Source of the DNA: Cloeon dipterum
Lineage: Eukaryota > Arthropoda > Insecta > Ephemeroptera > Baetidae
Reading direction: 5' to 3'
NCBI RefSeq assembly: GCF_949628265.1
Contig: NC_088790.1
Coordinates: forward strand, 4,964,545-5,028,544
Length of the DNA stretch: 64,000 nt
The notes below the pieces were generated by a model. That model ran no database searches. It was not told the DNA's origin and saw only the letters and a list, made by a program, of their open reading frames with translations. The translations under genes were made by a program, and so were the position numbers. Shown here one piece after another: positions 1-12,915 of the stretch (its first letter is position 1; the number at the start of each line of letters is the position of its first letter).

Positions 1-2289
<2,289 letters not shown>

Positions 2290-2401
2290 TTTTTTACTAC
2301 TTCACTGTTCACTGACAGGATTAAATTTATTTTTTGATATTTTTGCGTAACACTCGATGTCATTTAAAGAACACATGTGCTTTTGAACTTGCAAGCAACT
2401 A

Positions 2402-2407
2402 AATAAA
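2402..2407 (+). terminator. AATAAA poly(A) signal of alpha-tubulin
   Basis: A canonical AATAAA lies about 110 bp beyond the tubulin stop codon and is the first such hexamer downstream. The convergent Gbeta5 gene ends on the other strand, so the two 3' ends lie close together. Confidence 0.6.
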
Positions 2408-3335
2408 GGTGAATATAATTTTCAGCCTCGAGACATACTCTTCTTTTTCATAAGGAGAAAGGTATTTGCAGTCAAAGAACATTAATTCGAGATGTGTAGT
2501 TTATTTCATTTATTCATCTAAATATGACACGTAAAATATCACAAAGATTATTCCCATGGCAGAAAAGAGACTCAAGTGAAGCTATTAGAATTAATGCCAA
2601 AATAAAAGTTAATATTGTTAACTCAAATCTTGACAAACTAGAGATTCTATAACATTACCAAATCCGCATTTAATTTGAAATTTCAATTATCAAATGGCTC
2701 ACAAGGAAAGATCGCCATTTGATCCAAATTATTTTAAGTTTACTTTCGACCCGATGATAGTTTCCTTCCCTCGAAAGCGAATTCCTCGTTGAGTGGACAG
2801 TGAGTTAATCAACGTCGAAAAGCGATCTACGATTTACCTTCGAGGGAAGGAGACTAAAGATTTTAAACTAATATCTGGTTGAAATTAAACATGAGAAATT
2901 GTAGATCACTGCTATTTGGAGCCACTCAACAATTTAAATTTCATTAAATTAAATGTTTTTTTTCAATAAACTTGATCGTAATTAGACACACAGTTTTGTT
3001 AAGTGCGTTGTTTCTCAGCTTATAATAATATACTTTGGCATCATCAAGGAAACAAATATTGCAAATATCTTTTTGTGCAGCTGATGAGACAAAAAATCAA
3101 GACTTTGTCATATCAATTATTTAAATGCAATTCCACGGTTCTCAAATAGCTAACATCGATAGAACAATATCTTTGTGCTGCGGTTCTTTGGTTTTTCAAA
3201 ATGCAGTTAAAACAAAATTGGTAACCTTGCGCGGAGAGCGAGAAGTAAGATGAATGAAGGAAGGGGGTTGATCTACAGTAGTATTACTCTCGTTATAAAG
3301 CAAATGCCGTCCAGCACAGCTTGGAGATCAACCAC
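2408..3335. other. convergent 3' region between alpha-tubulin and Gbeta5
   Basis: There is no coding frame of note. On the minus strand this should be the Gbeta5 3' UTR. Candidate AATAAA hexamers on that strand (TTTATT on the plus strand) occur at 2500-2505 and 2509-2514. An imperfect inverted repeat, with arms at 2758-2776 and 2838-2856, could form a hairpin in either transcript. Confidence 0.5.
2758..2856. repeat. inverted repeat, 19-bp arms
   Basis: The left arm at 2758-2776 reads AGTTTCCTTCCCTCGAAAG. The right arm at 2838-2856 is its reverse complement with two mismatches. The spacer is about 61 bp. It lies in the presumed 3' UTR of Gbeta5, so an RNA hairpin is possible. Confidence 0.7.
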
Positions 3336-6191
3336 CTAAGCCCACACCTGAGGAACAAGCATTGGCGCGGAATTAGAATCATCTGATGAGGGTTCTTGCG
3401 CTCTAACATTTTTTTATGTTACTAACGAGAGAAATTCAGAGGAAATAAATTATCAATAAACATTTTTAATATAGAATAATAAAATTGCCAAGCTACGAAG
3501 CTGAACTTTTGTATGGCGTCTTAAGGGAGTTATTTTTAAAATTTTATTTTAAAAAAGACATTTTGGTCCAATCACGATGAAATTTGGCAAGGCGACTCTT
3601 CTTGACGAGGCAAATCAGACAATATTTAATTTTCAAAATTATAATAAAATCCTGGTTTTTAATTAATTTTATTCGCTTCAAACAATTTAATGGCTCATTA
3701 AATTTAAACTATTATTTACAACCTTTAAACAATTTTAGCAATATGTTTGGCAACACAAAAATTTATATATTTGTTTTAGTTACAAATTAAAATAAAATTA
3801 TTACGTTAAGGAGCTAGATAAATTCTCCGAGAATAATAATAATTAATAAAAAAAATAGCCATCAATCAATTCGTCTCGCCAAAAATCCACCGGGGGGGGG
3901 GGGGGGTCTTTATACCAAAAACCATCAAGATTAAAGAATAAGTGGATTTTTCATTTAGTAAACTACGTTTTTCCTAAAAAATTGGACTGGTGGTCTATGT
4001 AAACATCACAAAAGTGAGGCAAAAATAGCATATTAGATAATCTTGAATGAGTACTCACCCTCAGAGTGCAGTCCCAGCTTCCCGTAGCAAACGCGCACCC
4101 GTCTGGAGACACCTTCAAACAAGACACCCTGTTTTCGTGGCCGTACAGCATGGCAACCCTGCAGGTCTTCAGGGTGTCCCACACGTTGACTGTGTAGTCG
4201 TTGTAGCCGGCGAAAAGCAGTCGGCCGCTGACGGAGAAGTCCACCGAGTTGACTCCGAAAATAATGCTCTCCTTGTTGTAGACGGCCACCTCTCGGTCGG
4301 CGCGAAGATCAAACAAACGGCACTGAAGATTTTTGAGTAATTTCCCGATTTTTTAAATCCTTTTTAGACTCACTGTTGCATCGTCCGAGCCTGTCGCGAT
4401 CGCATCTCCACTTGGGTGGAATTTCACGCTGTTCACGTCAGAGTCATGGCCCTCAAATGCTTGGACGCACTGTCCAGTCCTCATGTCCCAAACCAGAGCT
4501 AGGCGATCGCAGCTCTAATAACAAGATTAACGAGGAAATATGGGAAAATTGTTAAAATTGAACAGTTCGAAGTGAATTTGGGCGGAAATTTTGATGGTTA
4601 TTTTACTTAATATTTCTCAAGTTACTTGCTAAGAGGTAGGCAAGTTGCAAAAAAGGGCGTGTAAAGGGTTTAAAAATAAATACTTTCAATTAACCACCAA
4701 ACTTACTCCTGAGACAAAAGTATTGCCCGTTTCAGAGGGTGCCAGATCGATGGCCATGATATCCCCTTGGTGGCTCTGAAAGCTTTGTAACAGCTGGCCT
4801 GACTCAACGTCCCACAAAGCACAAGTCGAGTCACCACTTCCAGTTAAAATCTGCCCAGCAGAAATATTTAGAATCGCAATTTCCAGGGGGGTACCAATTG
4901 TTTACCTGCTGGTCTGAGTTTGGAAAGATGCAACACGACATGTAGCTCGTGTGAGTGCCTACGGTTTTCTTTTTGGCGGACACATCTTCCTCGATACTCA
5001 ACGGATACACGGTTATTTTATTGTCGAGACCGCTGCAAAAAGCAAAAAAAATGTGAAAATGCTGAAAGTGGAGAGACAAAAATATTAACTGACCCGCAAG
5101 CAACCAAATTTCCAGAGGGAGCATAAGCACAGGCCATCACCCAAGTAGTGGGCATTGTCACCGCATGCTCTTTATTAGTTGTGAATGCATCCCAAATGAT
5201 CATTTTTCCATCCTACACCACATGATTTTTATGAGTGTTTAAAACTAGCACCAGCATTGTTAAAAGTAACTGGAGTGGTTGATTTTTAGCGTATTCTGAG
5301 ACAGGAAATTTTTCAGATCCGGAAATAAATTATTATTAGTGTTTCATGTCTTCCCGCTAGTTTATATATATTTTTAATTAATTCTTATAGCTGATTATGA
5401 GCTTGAAAGCGACGATAAGGGGAATTGAAAAATTGCTTTTCACGAATTACTTATTTTAAATGACTTTAATTACGATAAGTGTTCAATTTTGAGCGAATTT
5501 TTCTGTGTTAATTAACTCTAGAGTTTCTGTTTCCAAGATAACTTTAGTTTTAAGCATCGTTACAGTTAAAAGAAAAAAAATACTCAAAGTGGCAATTTTT
5601 GTGGCTTAATATCCTCATTGAATTCAACCTAAAAGAAGTCTGTCACAGGATTATGCATGTCAACCTACGAATTTCACCCAAGTGGCGGTGACTGCCATTT
5701 TTCACCAGCAGAAAAATCAAAAATTAAAAAACAAATTTGCAAACGGAACAGAACAGGAAATAATAACGTTCATTCAAAGAACAGTACAATTCAAAGAAAA
5801 TCCTCTCCTGGGCACGTTCATAATGATTTCAGGTAAATGTATATGATAATAACAAGGGAGGGAAAAAAGACCTGTGACGAGGAGACGATGTGACGCTTGT
5901 CTTGCGACCAGTCCAAGCAAAGGACTTTGGCTTGGTGTCCTTTGAGGAGCCGCCTGGGCTTGATGTTGACGCCCGTCATGTTCTCGATGCGCTCTGCAAC
6001 TGTTGCCACTGCAAAAGAGAAGAACTGTAACAACTGGTTATTTTCGTCAAAGACGTAGTCATACAAGCAACATCATTCAACTTCTGTCGTTCTTCCTCGA
6101 GTTTTGCCTTCAGCGCGGCCGCCTCCTTCGACAGTGACTCGAGGGTGTCGGTCTGATTCGCGGAGGCCGTGTTAGCTTTGTCGCTCGACAT
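3336..6191 (-). CDS. GNB5: G protein subunit beta-5 (Gbeta5), complete, 8 coding exons
   Basis: Seven-bladed WD40 G-beta of the Gbeta5 class, which pairs with the GGL domain of R7 RGS proteins to speed GPCR signal shut-off. Coding exons in transcript order: 6065-6191, 5872-6008, 5094-5212, 4906-5032, 4707-4850, 4374-4514, 4059-4322 and 3336-3347. They join in frame to 355 residues; human GNB5 is 353. Gbeta5-specific stretches, rather than Gbeta1-4 versions, include [20 protein letters not shown] and [18 protein letters not shown]. The N-terminal 45 residues form the usual coiled-coil helix. The start is the first in-frame ATG ahead of that helix. The last exon encodes only Val-Trp-Ala-stop, matching the conserved C-terminus. 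Intron 7 contains a run of 15 G at 3892-3906. Confidence 0.95.
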
Positions 6192-6754
6192 GGTCGCTTT
6201 GTTTTGTTCCAGGATTAAAGCAGCATTGATGAAAATTCCTGCACAACCAATTCTAGTCCTGCGGCATCGATTTTGGGCTGCTCTCTTAATGGCTCTCGGG
6301 CGCAAACTCGACCTGTCCTAGTTGTTTTCGTTTGCCCAGCAAGAGGGGCGTATTGGTGTTTGAGGAGGGGTGTATAGAAGGAAGTCGAAAGTTCTCAAAC
6401 AATTTCTTCAACTAATGTTGAAATATCGTCGAAAAGAGAGAACTAAATCATAATTTTCTCATAAAATGTATTCATTTTTTATACTTTGACCTTGATGAAA
6501 CATGTAATTGCTTAAGAAAATCATATGGCCTATGAGTCTCCTTTAGTAACACCATCTTAATATTGATGCAGATCAGCTGCAGAGAAACCAGGCTAAACTA
6601 GTCGAGTAAAGTTGGGCGGCTGTCTCTGTATGACGATCGCTGCCCTAAAATCGTAATAATAATCTCATATTGCCGATAATAGCGAGTTGTCGCCATCTTT
6701 CCTCAGCTCGTCGACCACCTCTTGCCGCAGCCTTGCCGAAAATTCGACTCGGAA
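6192..6754. promoter_or_regulatory. divergent promoter region, Gbeta5 (-) / basigin (+)
   Basis: Some 563 bp separate the two start codons, which face away from each other, so both 5' UTRs and core promoters should lie here. I see no clear TATA box. The 11-mer GTCGCCATCTT at 6689-6699 lies 56 bp ahead of the basigin ATG. It recurs exactly at 21010-21020, near the likely start of the PRR12/QSER1-like gene, and resembles a Pho/YY1-type GCCAT site. Function is inferred from position only. Confidence 0.45.
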
Positions 6755-9700
6755 ATGATTTGGAGACCATTAATTGCGACTTCCGTAGCAGCAATTTTCC
6801 TCGCTGTCGGGGTGGTTGCCGATGGTAAGGATACGTCCTTATTCTTAAAACGATACTTTAACCCTTTAATTCATCTGTTTGTTGATCTCCGTTGAATTGC
6901 CCGTGATTTTAACTGTCTCATTAGGGTAGAATTTGTGCGCATTAAGGCGGAGATACTAAATTATGTGCCAATTTGCACCACATTCTTATATTACGTATGT
7001 AAATTTTATTTTTGCATGTATATTTATGCTGTGGTTCCATTTTTGCGAAAGAATAGAATTCCGAGAATTCCAGCTTTTTCAAGTTAATTGAGCGTAGGGA
7101 AAGGATTCTTTTCTTCTTTTTATAATTGGAATCATGCCGTGATGCAACCTGAAAGGGTTAGACTTGTTGTGAAACAGGAAATTATTGACTATAATTATTA
7201 TTATCATCTTTATTGTCTTTACATCAGATATTTGTATTTTGTCATACATACCTCAGATATTGTTACAATTCTAAACACATGCCCCCCAATTGTACAAACA
7301 AAAATCATAAATTTTTAACAAATGCCACGAATTCACCTGAATCATAAAATTTCCTTACGTAGAGAAATTCTTTTAAGGCCTATACAAATTGCTCGTATCG
7401 CGGTTCAAGCCGCAGTGAAACTGACAATGCATTATACAGTGTTGCAGCACTATTATTTTTGTTCCGTTTAATGTAATTGATTCTACCAATACAAACGGGG
7501 TTAATCGGGTTAATAATAAGGGCTAATCATTGTACGTTTACCCTTTTTTGTATATTGAACACGACCGCAGACACATAATACTGTTATCTGAATCACAACC
7601 AGGACATACAATTTATAAATCCTACACATTAGCTATATATAACACCGACATCACCAAATAAAATATCAAGATTTGAGTGATTGGAATGATATTAATTTAA
7701 ACAATTCTATCCAAGTCTGTAAATAGCAAATAAAGTTGTGTCGATTTCTATGGAAATCTTAAAAGTGTAACGATCATTGGCAAAAAGCTATCTTGCTAGA
7801 CACTTGACAGCGCAAATAGGAACAAAAATATTTCTTCTCGTTTGGAGCGAATGCCCTTTTAGCATTACCCTTAGAGTTTAAAGGATAATTCTATATAGAC
7901 GATTTCTCCACATTTTAAACGGAACTGATATGCCGTGACGGTCGATAATTAAGGGAAGAGCACGCGATAAGAGAAGGTAGGCCCATATTATCTTTTAAAA
8001 TTGTGTGCTGTTAAGTGGTTGGGAGTGTTGCCAAACCCCTCCGTAAAAGCCAAGGCTATATAATCAAAATAATTTCAAACAAGAGCACCACCCATGGTTC
8101 AAACAGTTGTCCGTCCAAAATTCCCAAAGCTTCCAATTTTCCCCGGATTTTGATGCGTTTTTTCTTATATCTTTGGCAAATCATGAAAAGTAGGTCAAAT
8201 GCTCAGCGAGAACTAGTCTATTTTTAATTTGACCACAAATATAAATTCATAATCCTTGTTCCCAGACAGTCATAAAAGTGTTTTGTTCAGGCTGTTTAAA
8301 TTTTAAATTTAAAGTCTACAGTTACGTCCGAATTATCAATTAACTTCTTTAAATGTTTAGCAATAAAAAAAATCTTGAGCTCTGATCTAGCTTCAGAAAA
8401 ATCAACTTACATTTGGAAACATCATTTCTCAACTTAAAATTAATTTAATTAATAAAATCCTTGTACAAATAAAAAACTTTGGCCGCTTAAAATTAGTTTG
8501 GAAAAGGTTTAATTTTTTTAGGATAGTTAATTTCCAAAGAATTCTAAGAATACTTCCGGAAATTAACTTAAAAACACTCTGAACAGTCAATTAAATCGAT
8601 TTTTTCGCTCTAATGTCAAACTCTGATAAGTGTACTTCCCAATAAATAATTGTTTAGAGACGATTAACACGTACGGAAACAACTTCGCGCTGAGCGAGGG
8701 TGGCCACTTCAGCATTTTCTGCAACGTGTCCAAGTTCGAGGCTCTCAAGTGGCAAAAAGATGGTTTGGAAATCTCTGAGAAAGTAGGGAACAACATCACC
8801 CTGCACAGCGACAAGCAACCCTGGGGCACGCAGGCTGAACTGCGAGTGTCGTATGCCACCGCCAGCCACACTGGAATCTACCGCTGCAACTCGTTTCATC
8901 TCCGTGGCCAGCATGTCTTTGTCATCGGAAGTAATTGCCATAATCTGTAGACCCTTTTTTGCTGTTTAACGAATGAACTTGTGCCTGTGCTCCATTAACT
9001 GATTAATAACTTCCTTTGTGAATTCTATTTTTACGCACGTATTCGTGTATGGTATTTTTATTCCAGAAATTTAATCTTGTTTTGGACAATTTCTTAAAAA
9101 GTGGTTAGATTTGGAATCTGCTTGGCAAGACGAATCGAATGATGTTCCAATCTCACACGTTTGTAAAAGTTTGGGATTTTTACAAAATTTGTTCTCTGGG
9201 AAAATGGCGTGCAGAAATGTAACGGAATTAAATTTATATTAGCTATTTTGTGCCGAAAAATACGAGTTTAATATCTCCGGGAATCTGGGAAAAGGAAAAA
9301 TTATTCCTACACTTATAAAAAAATTGCAAGTTTCTTCAGCCATCTGAATTCACCTCTAGCACTCTAAGCCACTGAGTTATAATAATTTATGGGATATCAA
9401 TATTTCATGTTCAGAAAAAATTATTCACGAATGATCCAAAACTACTTGACGTGTTGTCAATGACCTGCCGTTGCTAACCTTTAAGAAGCCATGTCGACAA
9501 ATAATGCGGATGTTTATTATTTCATAATGTGTTGAATGTATTTATTTGTCTGGAAATAACAAAGTGCTCTTTGTCATGTAACTCACCTTCCCGACATTGA
9601 ATATTATTTGTCTTTAATAAGTTTCAAAACTTTGTATAATACCTCGAGAGTCTACCAAGTCTTAAATTTGTTGAAGCATTTCATCAAATCTTAATCGATT

Positions 9701-12198
9701 CAAAAAATTTGTATTTGTTCTCAATATTTTTTTTAGATAAACAAAAATTGAGCATGTAATTACGCACAACCTATCATAAATGAGGTTCATCTTCATAATA
9801 CCAAAACAAATCCAATTAATTCTTTGTCTGAATTTTTAGTTGATGCTAATACTAAACAAACTGCCTATTCAAGACACTTAATTTTAACAATTTATTTGTG
9901 TTCCAGGCTCGTCTATTTTGGGGAACAGACCGCCTGAGGGAATGTTCAAGCTTGTTCTAGGCAAACCCTTGCGGCTGGAGTGCAACGTTACTGACGAAAA
10001 CCCTCAAATTACGTGGTCAGTTTTCTTCATTCTTTGAAATTTCCAATGTCCATGGTCCATCATTATGTGTTCTCATGAAAATTAAATTAAATTCAAGGGT
10101 CCGACTAAATCTCGTGTCTGGAGAAGAGGAGGATGTGGAGGATAAGACAGACAAATATAACGTGGTTTCTAACAAACAAGCCAGCAGTCTTACTATCAAA
10201 AAAGTTACCTTGGACGATGTCAAGTACGATTACACTTGCAAACTGAGCAAGGTCAGCGATCGCGGACAAACTATCGGTGTATCTGAGACGTTTATTACTT
10301 ACAGTGAGTTTGCAAAACAAACCATTATATTTTTCGGAAAAATTATTATTTTTAGTGGCACCGACTGCAAGGTTGCCGAAAGATATTTCCTTGGAAGAGG
10401 GAACTGAGCTGATGTTGAACTGCAGTGTGACTGGCAAACCTAAGCCGACAATCCAGTGGAAAGTGGGTATGTATCTAAAAGGATTAATTAAAAATACTCA
10501 ATTTTTACAAAATTTTCCTTCAAAAAACCTTCCAATATAATTTAAGCATCCCGTCTTCTATCATAATCAGCTTTAAAACTCCATAAATGGCAGATTTATA
10601 AAATTAAATCAAAATTGAACTGAAATTTATCAGTTGCGTAAGCCCTTAGTGTTTAAATCCACCAATAAATGGCGCCAGAGGTTTCTTTAGATTTTTAACG
10701 ACTTTATTCCGCTACGATTTAAGACTCATTCCTGCTGCTAGCTTGTAGAATTATTTTTTTACATGCTGCAAACAAAAATCAGTCCAGCCATCTGCCGTAG
10801 AAACGTCGGAAAATATATTTTTTTTTATTTAAAAAAATAGTTGTTCGCGATCCTATTGCGATTGACTGGATTTGAATTGAAATTGAACTGGATTTGAGCC
10901 GAAATTGAACTAGAATTGAAATTGAACTGGATTTGAGCCGAAATTGAACTAAAGTTGAATATAAATTTTTATTGTTGCAAATTTTTAAAAGCTTTTGAAG
11001 AAATCAAAATTAAATTTTCAAATCAAACTTTAACCATCAGATTCATTTTCAGTTGGTACGACTAATTTAAATTTTTGAAACGGAATAAAAATAATAATTG
11101 TGTTCAACTTGACAAGATTTGATCTCCTTTGAGTTTTTGACCCGCTAATTTTTCATGGATTTTAGAAAAAAATACCAGAAAAAACATGGACAGTTTTGTG
11201 AAAAATCCTAAACTCCCTTTAATTTAGTTTAAATAAAATTTCAGGAAACACTACTCTGGAGTCTGATGGTGAGCGAATTTCCATCAACTACAACATTCTG
11301 CGAATCCAGAACGCCACAAAGGAAGACCGAGCTGAATACACATGCATAGCGTCCATTATGAACGGAGCCGAGGAGGCATCTGCTACAGCCAATGTTCGAG
11401 TTAAAGGTATTATTTTTAAAAATAATAATGGAGATCATCGACTGCAGCCTAAGGCTGCCAACCTCTGGGTTTCGACCGGAGATATCTGGGTTTGGGACAG
11501 CATGACCCGGAATGTCCGGGTCGTTTTTTTTTTTGAAAACTTAACTCTGGAGGTATAAGGTTCAGTCCAAAATGTAACATGGGATTATGGGAAATCTCCG
11601 GGTTTTAGCTTCTTGGTTGTCTGGCACAGCGGGGCTTAGATTCGTGCGACGCGCAGATATGGCATCCGGTGGAGTATGGCGCGAAAAAACGGTCACGTGA
11701 AAATGCGCGAAAAGAACTAACATAACATTACTTGTGTGTGTCTTTTTGATCGTAAAAACAAACTCTTGACACTTGTACGGGAATCCAAAGAGAGCTTTTT
11801 GTTTCTCACATTCAGATCATCTAGGCATATGGGATTGGAGCAATAATTATCACCAAATTTATCACCCATCTATCACCCGCTGGTCTGACACCACTACTAC
11901 TACTACAACTACTACTACTACTACTTCTACTACTGCTACTACTACAACCACTAAATTTCAGACAAGCTCTCCCCGTTGTGGCCATTCATCGGAATTTGCC
12001 TGGAAGTGGTTGTGCTCTGCCTGATCATCTTGATTTATGAGAAGCGACGCAACAAGTCCGAGCTGGAGGAAAGCGACACCGACCAGAGTCCTGAACAGTA
12101 AGCCTCTATCTTAAATTTTGGATTCATTTTCTACGTCGTGGCATTGCAGGAAGAACACTCCTGATGTCGGGAAAGATGTTCGCCACAGAAATAAGTAG
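6755..12198 (+). CDS. Bsg: basigin/neuroplastin family Ig-domain membrane glycoprotein, complete, 8 coding exons
   Basis: Basigin family: type I membrane glycoproteins that chaperone monocarboxylate transporters and act in cell adhesion. Coding exons: 6755-6824, 8658-8930, 9907-10015, 10098-10303, 10356-10466, 11245-11406, 11962-12097 and 12150-12198; phases agree and give 371 residues. A signal peptide fills exon 1. Three Ig domains follow, each with its Cys pair: SIFC..YRC (exon 2), LEC..YTC (exons 3-4) and LNC..YTC (exons 5-6). Exon 7 holds the diagnostic transmembrane helix, LWPFIGICLEVVVLCLIILIY, with a buried glutamate, then the basic EKRR stop-transfer. The short acidic tail ends RHRNK. 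Three Ig domains match long forms such as basigin-1 or neuroplastin-65. The 1.8-kb gap before Ig1 leaves room for an alternative start. Confidence 0.92.
6825..8657 (+). other. basigin intron 1
   Basis: This 1.8-kb AT-rich intron separates the signal-peptide exon from the first Ig exon. Short open frames at 7088-7318 and 8015-8227 have no recognisable protein features. No RNA gene or mobile element was seen. Confidence 0.6.
8931..9906 (+). other. basigin intron 2
   Basis: About 1 kb of AT-rich sequence between the first and second Ig domains. I see no coding frame, repeat or RNA gene in it. Confidence 0.6.
10879..10959. repeat. short tandem repeat, 39-bp period
   Basis: Two adjacent copies of a 39-bp unit in basigin intron 5 are built from ATTGAACTGGATTTGAGCCG-like words. 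Degenerate fragments of the same words extend on both sides. Confidence 0.75.
11440..11640. repeat. interspersed repeat, copy 1 (basigin intron 6)
   Basis: This shares GGTTTCGACCGGAGAT exactly, then GGTTTGGGAC and a CTCGGGTTTTTAGCTT-like block in the same order, with the sequence at 25926-26040. That makes the two diverged copies of one dispersed element. This copy also contains a perfect 8-bp stem (GACCCGGA/TCCGGGTC) with a 3-nt loop at 11504-11522, followed by a T run. No coding capacity is visible, and the element class is unknown. Confidence 0.7.
11889..11950. repeat. (ACT)n microsatellite
   Basis: An imperfect ACT trinucleotide array ends just before the acceptor of the basigin transmembrane exon. 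It lies within the intron. Confidence 0.9.
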
Positions 12199-12915
12199 AA
12201 GCCAAACTTAATTTCCCAAGACTTTTTAGTTCTGTACAATTTTTTCAACCAGCTCCAAGGGAGTTGAATTTGTAATGTAATTTGCGTAACCACCAGTACG
12301 ATTTTTGCACCTTTTAGATCATTTGTGGTTGAATAATATACAGAAGTAATAATACATAGAATGGATCCATTGTCCAAGATACGCTTCAAATTGTATGGTT
12401 AGATGTTTGATTTAAAACTACCTTTTTCTATATAACTATAGTTCTCTAAGGTAGTTATGAGAGTTTGTTAAATCTGTATATTATGTTTGGCAAGTTGCAA
12501 ATTAATACAATTTTCACGGTATATAATGCCATTTTGACGGATCTCTGATTTGGCATAGAGAACAATAATTGATTTTGCTAGAAAGTGCATTTAATTTTGT
12601 AGTTTTCTCGTTTGACCCTTCGCTACATTTCATTACAAAATCAGAGATCGGTCGCTTAAGAGATGTTGTGAATTTTTGACCTCAAATAACCTCTTCAATT
12701 ATATGCCACATTACTTATAAACATTTAGCTGGCTGTTAATAAATTTTTCCAGCAACACAGTCACTTTCACGCAATGACTCATTCAACAGCACCATAATGT
12801 TTGTTGATGAAAACGTTAATAAAATCCAAAGGGTTGTTATTAATTAAGTTCGTTTTATTTAATTTTTATGGCACCATTAATGTAAATTGCACTACTTGGT
12901 ATTAGAGAAATGTCA
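12199..12915. other. convergent 3' region of basigin and the PRR12/QSER1-like gene
   Basis: The basigin 3' UTR runs through the plus strand, with AATAAA at 12738-12743 and 12818-12823. The minus-strand gene has its own AATAAA (TTTATT at 12854-12859) about 60 bp past its stop. If the later basigin signal is used, the two transcripts nearly or actually overlap. Confidence 0.55.
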
